From Prostheceraeus crozeri (lineage: Eukaryota; Platyhelminthes; Polycladida; Euryleptidae): 64,000 bases of DNA. The notes below the pieces were generated by a model. That model saw only the letters and a program-made list of their open reading frames with translations. It searched no databases and was not told the origin of the DNA. The first letter of the stretch is position 1. Each line of letters opens with the position of its first letter. The DNA lies in assembly GCA_907163375.1 (NCBI GenBank), contig CAJQUW010006306.1, positions 124,001 to 188,000 on the forward strand. The letters are read 5' to 3'. The position numbers were made by a program, and so were the translations under genes. Shown one piece after another: positions 60,990-64,000 of the stretch.

Positions 60990-61785
60990 AAATTTGAAAT
61001 GCAAACGTGACATAGATTGTTCATGCACAGATATCAATGTTCAAGAATTCAGAGATGGCTTTAAGATATCGATTAAATAGCTTTCTTTATTTTTGCGTTC
61101 AATATCATTGCTAGAATAGAGCTTGTAAAATGGGAAAATATGAAAATTGTCTTTACCACAGAAATGTAGATGCTTGCTGACTTTTAGTTGGCGATATTCT
61201 CCATTACACATTTGCTGCTTATGTACCCGTACTCGTGTTCTAAGTGTGGTTCTCGTTTCACCGATGTAAAATGCTTGACAAAACGGGACATGTTATTACA
61301 TAAATTACATTTCTAGTGTCACAGTTCATGTTGGATTTTATGTTAAATGTTCTATTGTTGAATTTGTAAGAGGATCCGTCTGTAATATGGTCACAGGTGC
61401 CACATCTTTTATCATTGCATTTAGTGACCGAATATGTTTCATCATTTGAAAATCTTGATTTACACAAAATACGTTTAAGGTTCATTGTTTGGCGTTTACT
61501 GTTGATAAAGGTTTTATTTCGGAAGATTTCATTTGTTGTAATATCATTTTGTAGTGTAGAATTCACATAATTTATACTGGTAGTGATGTTAGGGTTTCTT
61601 GGATTGTAAGTATGAACAAAAGATAAAATATTGCTATCTTTTTTGCTTTCATTATTTGCAAACAGTTCAATTCTACTAATACTCTTAACTTTTGTTATAG
61701 CATCAGTGATAATTTCTTCAGGATATCGTTGATTCAGGATATCGTTATGGAAATGCAATTTTAAAAATGTTGAATGACGAATCAA
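60990..61785 (-). pseudogene. PLE RT thumb to GIY-YIG fragment
   Basis: The frame 61258-61785 reads FHNDILNQRYPEEIITDAIT (RT thumb), then CKSRFSNDETYSVTKCNDKR and CGTCDHI (cysteine-containing linker) and NVIYVITCPV, the start of GIY-YIG. The rest (AFYIGETRTTLRTRVRVH and a YLIDILKPSLNS end) continues in another frame to about 61000. This is a different PLE lineage from the array. Confidence 0.7.
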
Positions 61786-62460
61786 TCTATAAAGAGGCTC
61801 TGAATTTTGAAGATAATCGGACTATGTGCAAAATCAGACAACTGCTTAACAGTGATAATGCCAATGAACTTACAAAAGCTGAAAAAGCATATCTCACTGA
61901 CTTCGATTATCAAGAGAGTCAATATTACGGCTTACCAACAGTTCATAAATCTCAGGAATTGAAAAACGCAATTATCAACCAGAACTCTCAATATGTAATT
62001 CATCCCTCTCCTGCGGATCTGAAATTTCGTCCTATCGTGGGAGGTCCTAATTCACCTACCCAAAGACTGAGCAACTTCATAGACATTATTCTTAAACCGT
62101 TTTGCAAGAAAGTTCATAGCTTCATTCGAGATGATTTAGACTTTTTACAAAAATTGCCAGAAAGAATTGATGAAAATTCGAAATTGGTTAGTTTCGATGT
62201 CATCAGCTAATATACGAATATTCCCCATAATTTGGGAATTACAACGATCAAATATTGGCTACAGAAGCACCCTGAACTTGTAGATAATCGCTTTCCCCAT
62301 GAATTCATTTTGTGTGCCTTACAACTTATATTATCTAACAATTCATTCGCATTTGGTCAGAGGCATTACCATCAAATTAAACGAGAACCACACTTAGAAC
62401 ACGAGTACGGGTACATAAGCAGCAAATGTGTAATGGAGAATATCGCCAACTAAAAGTCAG
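61767..62460 (+). pseudogene. PLE RT fingers/palm fragment fused to GIY-YIG remnant
   Basis: MLNDESIYKEALNFEDN, then ESQYYGLPTVHKS, KFRPIVGGPNSPTQRLSNFI and LVSFDVIS (first catalytic D), then past a TAA at 62208-62210 YTNIPHNLGI and NNSFAFGQRHYHQIK, the lead into motif B. There the sequence jumps into REPHLEHEYGY, an out-of-frame reading of the GIY-YIG DNA, so YxDD and the thumb are deleted. The junction word AAACGAGAACC may reflect microhomology. Confidence 0.7.
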
Positions 62461-62673
62461 CAAGCATCTACATTTCTGTGGTAAAGACAATTTTCATATT
62501 TTCCCATTTTACAAGCTCTATTCTAGCAATGATATTGAACGCAAAAATAAAGAAAGCTATTTAATCGATATCTTAAAGCCATCTCTGAATTCTTGAACAT
62601 TGATATCTGTGCATGAACAATCTATGTCACGTTTGCATTTCAAATTTTACAATAATAAATTCTATAGTGCATT

Positions 62674-63001
62674 TATATAGTCACTTCATTCACTTACCTG
62701 TTAAGAAGAACCTGAAGAAGAAAATAGAAATCGCTTGTGCTCTATACTTTGATTTTTTTACGGTCTACATTTTTGCTATATATTTCCAGATACTGAATAT
62801 AGGTGATATGCAGTCCGTTTCATAAAAAGTGGATCATCCTAAAATTTGACTAAATAAAACATAAGTATGATACAGAAAGCATTTTTCATATTATTTCATG
62901 TCCCTAATATATTTAAATGTCCTTATATAATCTGATAAGCTATGATACAGTAACGGTTCTAATACTATATGATATGATCTAGTATGATCTAGTAACGGAA
63001 G
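62674..63001. other. Unassigned stretch, possible Tc1 3' terminal region
   Basis: Non-coding. ATGATCTAGT-like words repeat near 62970-63000. A CAGTCCGTTTCATAA word at 62812 could be a Tc1-type terminus, but the flanking TA is not convincing and the other end is off the window. Confidence 0.3.
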
Positions 63002-63957
63002 CTAATATTTTGTGGCCCTACCCTTATTGTCAATGACATTACCAATTCGTCTAGGCATTGATTCGATGATATCGTTGATTTTTGACTGACCTAACTTTCT
63101 TCACTCTCCTTTTAACAGTGACGTAAGTTGTGATGCGCCATCCGTAGGTAGCAGTGAACGACGAACGTTACGTTTTAGAATACTCCATACATTTTCTATG
63201 GGATTCAGATCAGTAGAACGAGCTGGCCAAGATACTCTACTACTCCTGTGACACGTAGCATTATCATCCATAAATAACCAAGTCGATGGATCACCAAGTT
63301 GATCTGTCATTTGGCCAATGTTCATTCGTAAAACATTCACATAGCGTTCAGAATTCATGGTTCCTTGCTGTATGTGAAGTTCAGAGCGGCCATTGGTCCA
63401 AATGCCAGCCCAAATCAGTAGAGTCGCACCACCTTGTACCCGGGGACGATGTAAATGTCTCGGAATTTCCTGATCAGATTTTATCCATAATCTCAATCGA
63501 CCATCACTTTCAGACGGAGTGATGCATCATCAGACCAGACAACCCGATCCCATTGATTTCACCAGTGACAATGACTCATTGCCCATCTGAAACGTCTTTT
63601 TGTATGCTGATCTGATAATTCGATCTGAGAGGGCCTCTTACAGCTCTTGAAATTCGACTCAATAAGTCTTCTACGAATAGTGGACTTAGAAATAGACGAG
63701 TCTAGTGCAACCATCTCAGTTAGCGAGAGACTTGGATCAACTTTAGCAAATCTCAAAATTAGGCGGTCTCTACGTTTGGATGTTTTGCGTGGACGGCCAG
63801 AGCCCTCTTTACGACAGAGTCGAAAATCATCATTATGCCATCGATGCACATTTGTGTAAGGGACATTTAGTCGCTTGCTTGTAGCTCGCAAAGAAAACCC
63901 TAGTTCTAGCAAGGCTGACACTTTGCCTTTTGTGAATGCGATCTCGTTATTGTTCAT
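63002..63957 (-). pseudogene. Tc1-like transposase, disrupted
   Basis: From an ATG at 63957, MNNNEIAFTKGKVSALLELG leads a paired-type helix-turn-helix with a GRPRK hook, and the second helix set ends near SKSTIRRRLIES. The first catalytic D is in VVWSDDASLRL (about 63515-63545), the second in LFMDDNATCHRS, the third (E) in STDLNPIENVW. The end IIESMPRRIGNVIDNKGR...TKY is at 63002-63060. Stops lie at 63559-63561 and after LLKGE (63101), and the frame changes near 63480. Only 22 residues separate the second D from E where 34 is usual, a 36-bp deletion. The 5' terminal repeat is outside the window. Confidence 0.8.
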
Positions 63958-64000
63958 TTGTGCTTTGTATTGTTTTCAACCGGTAAGAGATAGATTTCTA

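Larger units (their letters stand above)
60917..62673. mobile_element. Head-to-head PLE relic with two opposed 3' ends
   Basis: A minus-strand part (60917-61785) carries the RT thumb, linker and GIY-YIG. A plus-strand part (61767-62673) carries the RT fingers and palm, then after a deletion the GIY-YIG and the same 3' region. About 290 bp (60970-61262 and 62373-62660) are inverted copies. The two parts meet near 61770. This repeats the opposed-3'-end pattern seen in the array and in the other PLE relics. Confidence 0.75.

Noticed and set aside
62812-62826. CAGTCCGTTTCATAA as the Tc1 terminal repeat
   Set aside because: The preceding bases are TG rather than TA and the opposite end is outside the window, so it could not be confirmed.

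Overview
The window is AT-rich eukaryotic DNA with no recognisable host gene. Short introns, several classes of transposon and scattered TAGGCCTA octamers suggest an invertebrate, perhaps a marine one; that placement is a guess. Nearly everything recognisable is mobile DNA, and most of it is decayed.

The dominant feature (about 14.36-45.94 kb) is a head-to-tail array of a Penelope-like retroelement (PLE). Eleven near-identical units lie on the minus strand with a base period of 2,709 bp. Each has a reverse transcriptase (RT) plus GIY-YIG endonuclease reading frame of about 2.53 kb and a spacer of about 178 bp holding a hammerhead-like motif. The eleventh unit is cut at about 44,051, where the sequence flips into a plus-strand partial unit. 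That arm runs into an inverted copy of the DNA flanking the left end of the array and ends in another plus-strand unit fragment. A 13-bp direct repeat brackets the whole 31.6-kb structure. Only unit 7 is open from end to end (844 codons). Only unit 4 and the terminal fragment place an ATG in the RT frame. A 727-bp palindromic element sits in the spacer between units 3 and 4.

Left of the array (0-14.36 kb): a diverged arm of the same palindromic element at the window edge; a PLE relic (about 3.5-6.75 kb) interrupted by a decayed piggyBac (3907-5694); a LINE RT remnant (about 6.96-7.45 kb); a Tc1-like relic (8130-8894 and 11490-11560) split by a well-preserved piggyBac (8899-11485) with TTAA duplications, terminal repeats, subterminal palindromes, an intron and all catalytic aspartates but one nonsense codon; and a second PLE relic (about 13.64-14.36 kb) that forms the left flank of the array.

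Right of the array (45.95-64 kb): about 5.8 kb without recognisable genes but with a recurring CGTCATTCCACGAC-like word; a PLE endonuclease relic with inverted ends (51.74-52.56 kb); a 710-bp palindrome (53.39-54.10 kb); an internally deleted element with 38-bp inverted repeats and a transposase helix-turn-helix (54.58-55.94 kb); a mariner-like relic (56.6-57.66 kb) abutting a short inverted-repeat element; a Crypton-type tyrosine recombinase (59.34-60.64 kb); a 100-bp hairpin; a head-to-head PLE relic (60.92-62.67 kb); and a Tc1-like transposase running to the window edge. No genes appear to work together. The window is best read as a repeat-rich region in which PLEs repeatedly formed tandem and inverted structures.
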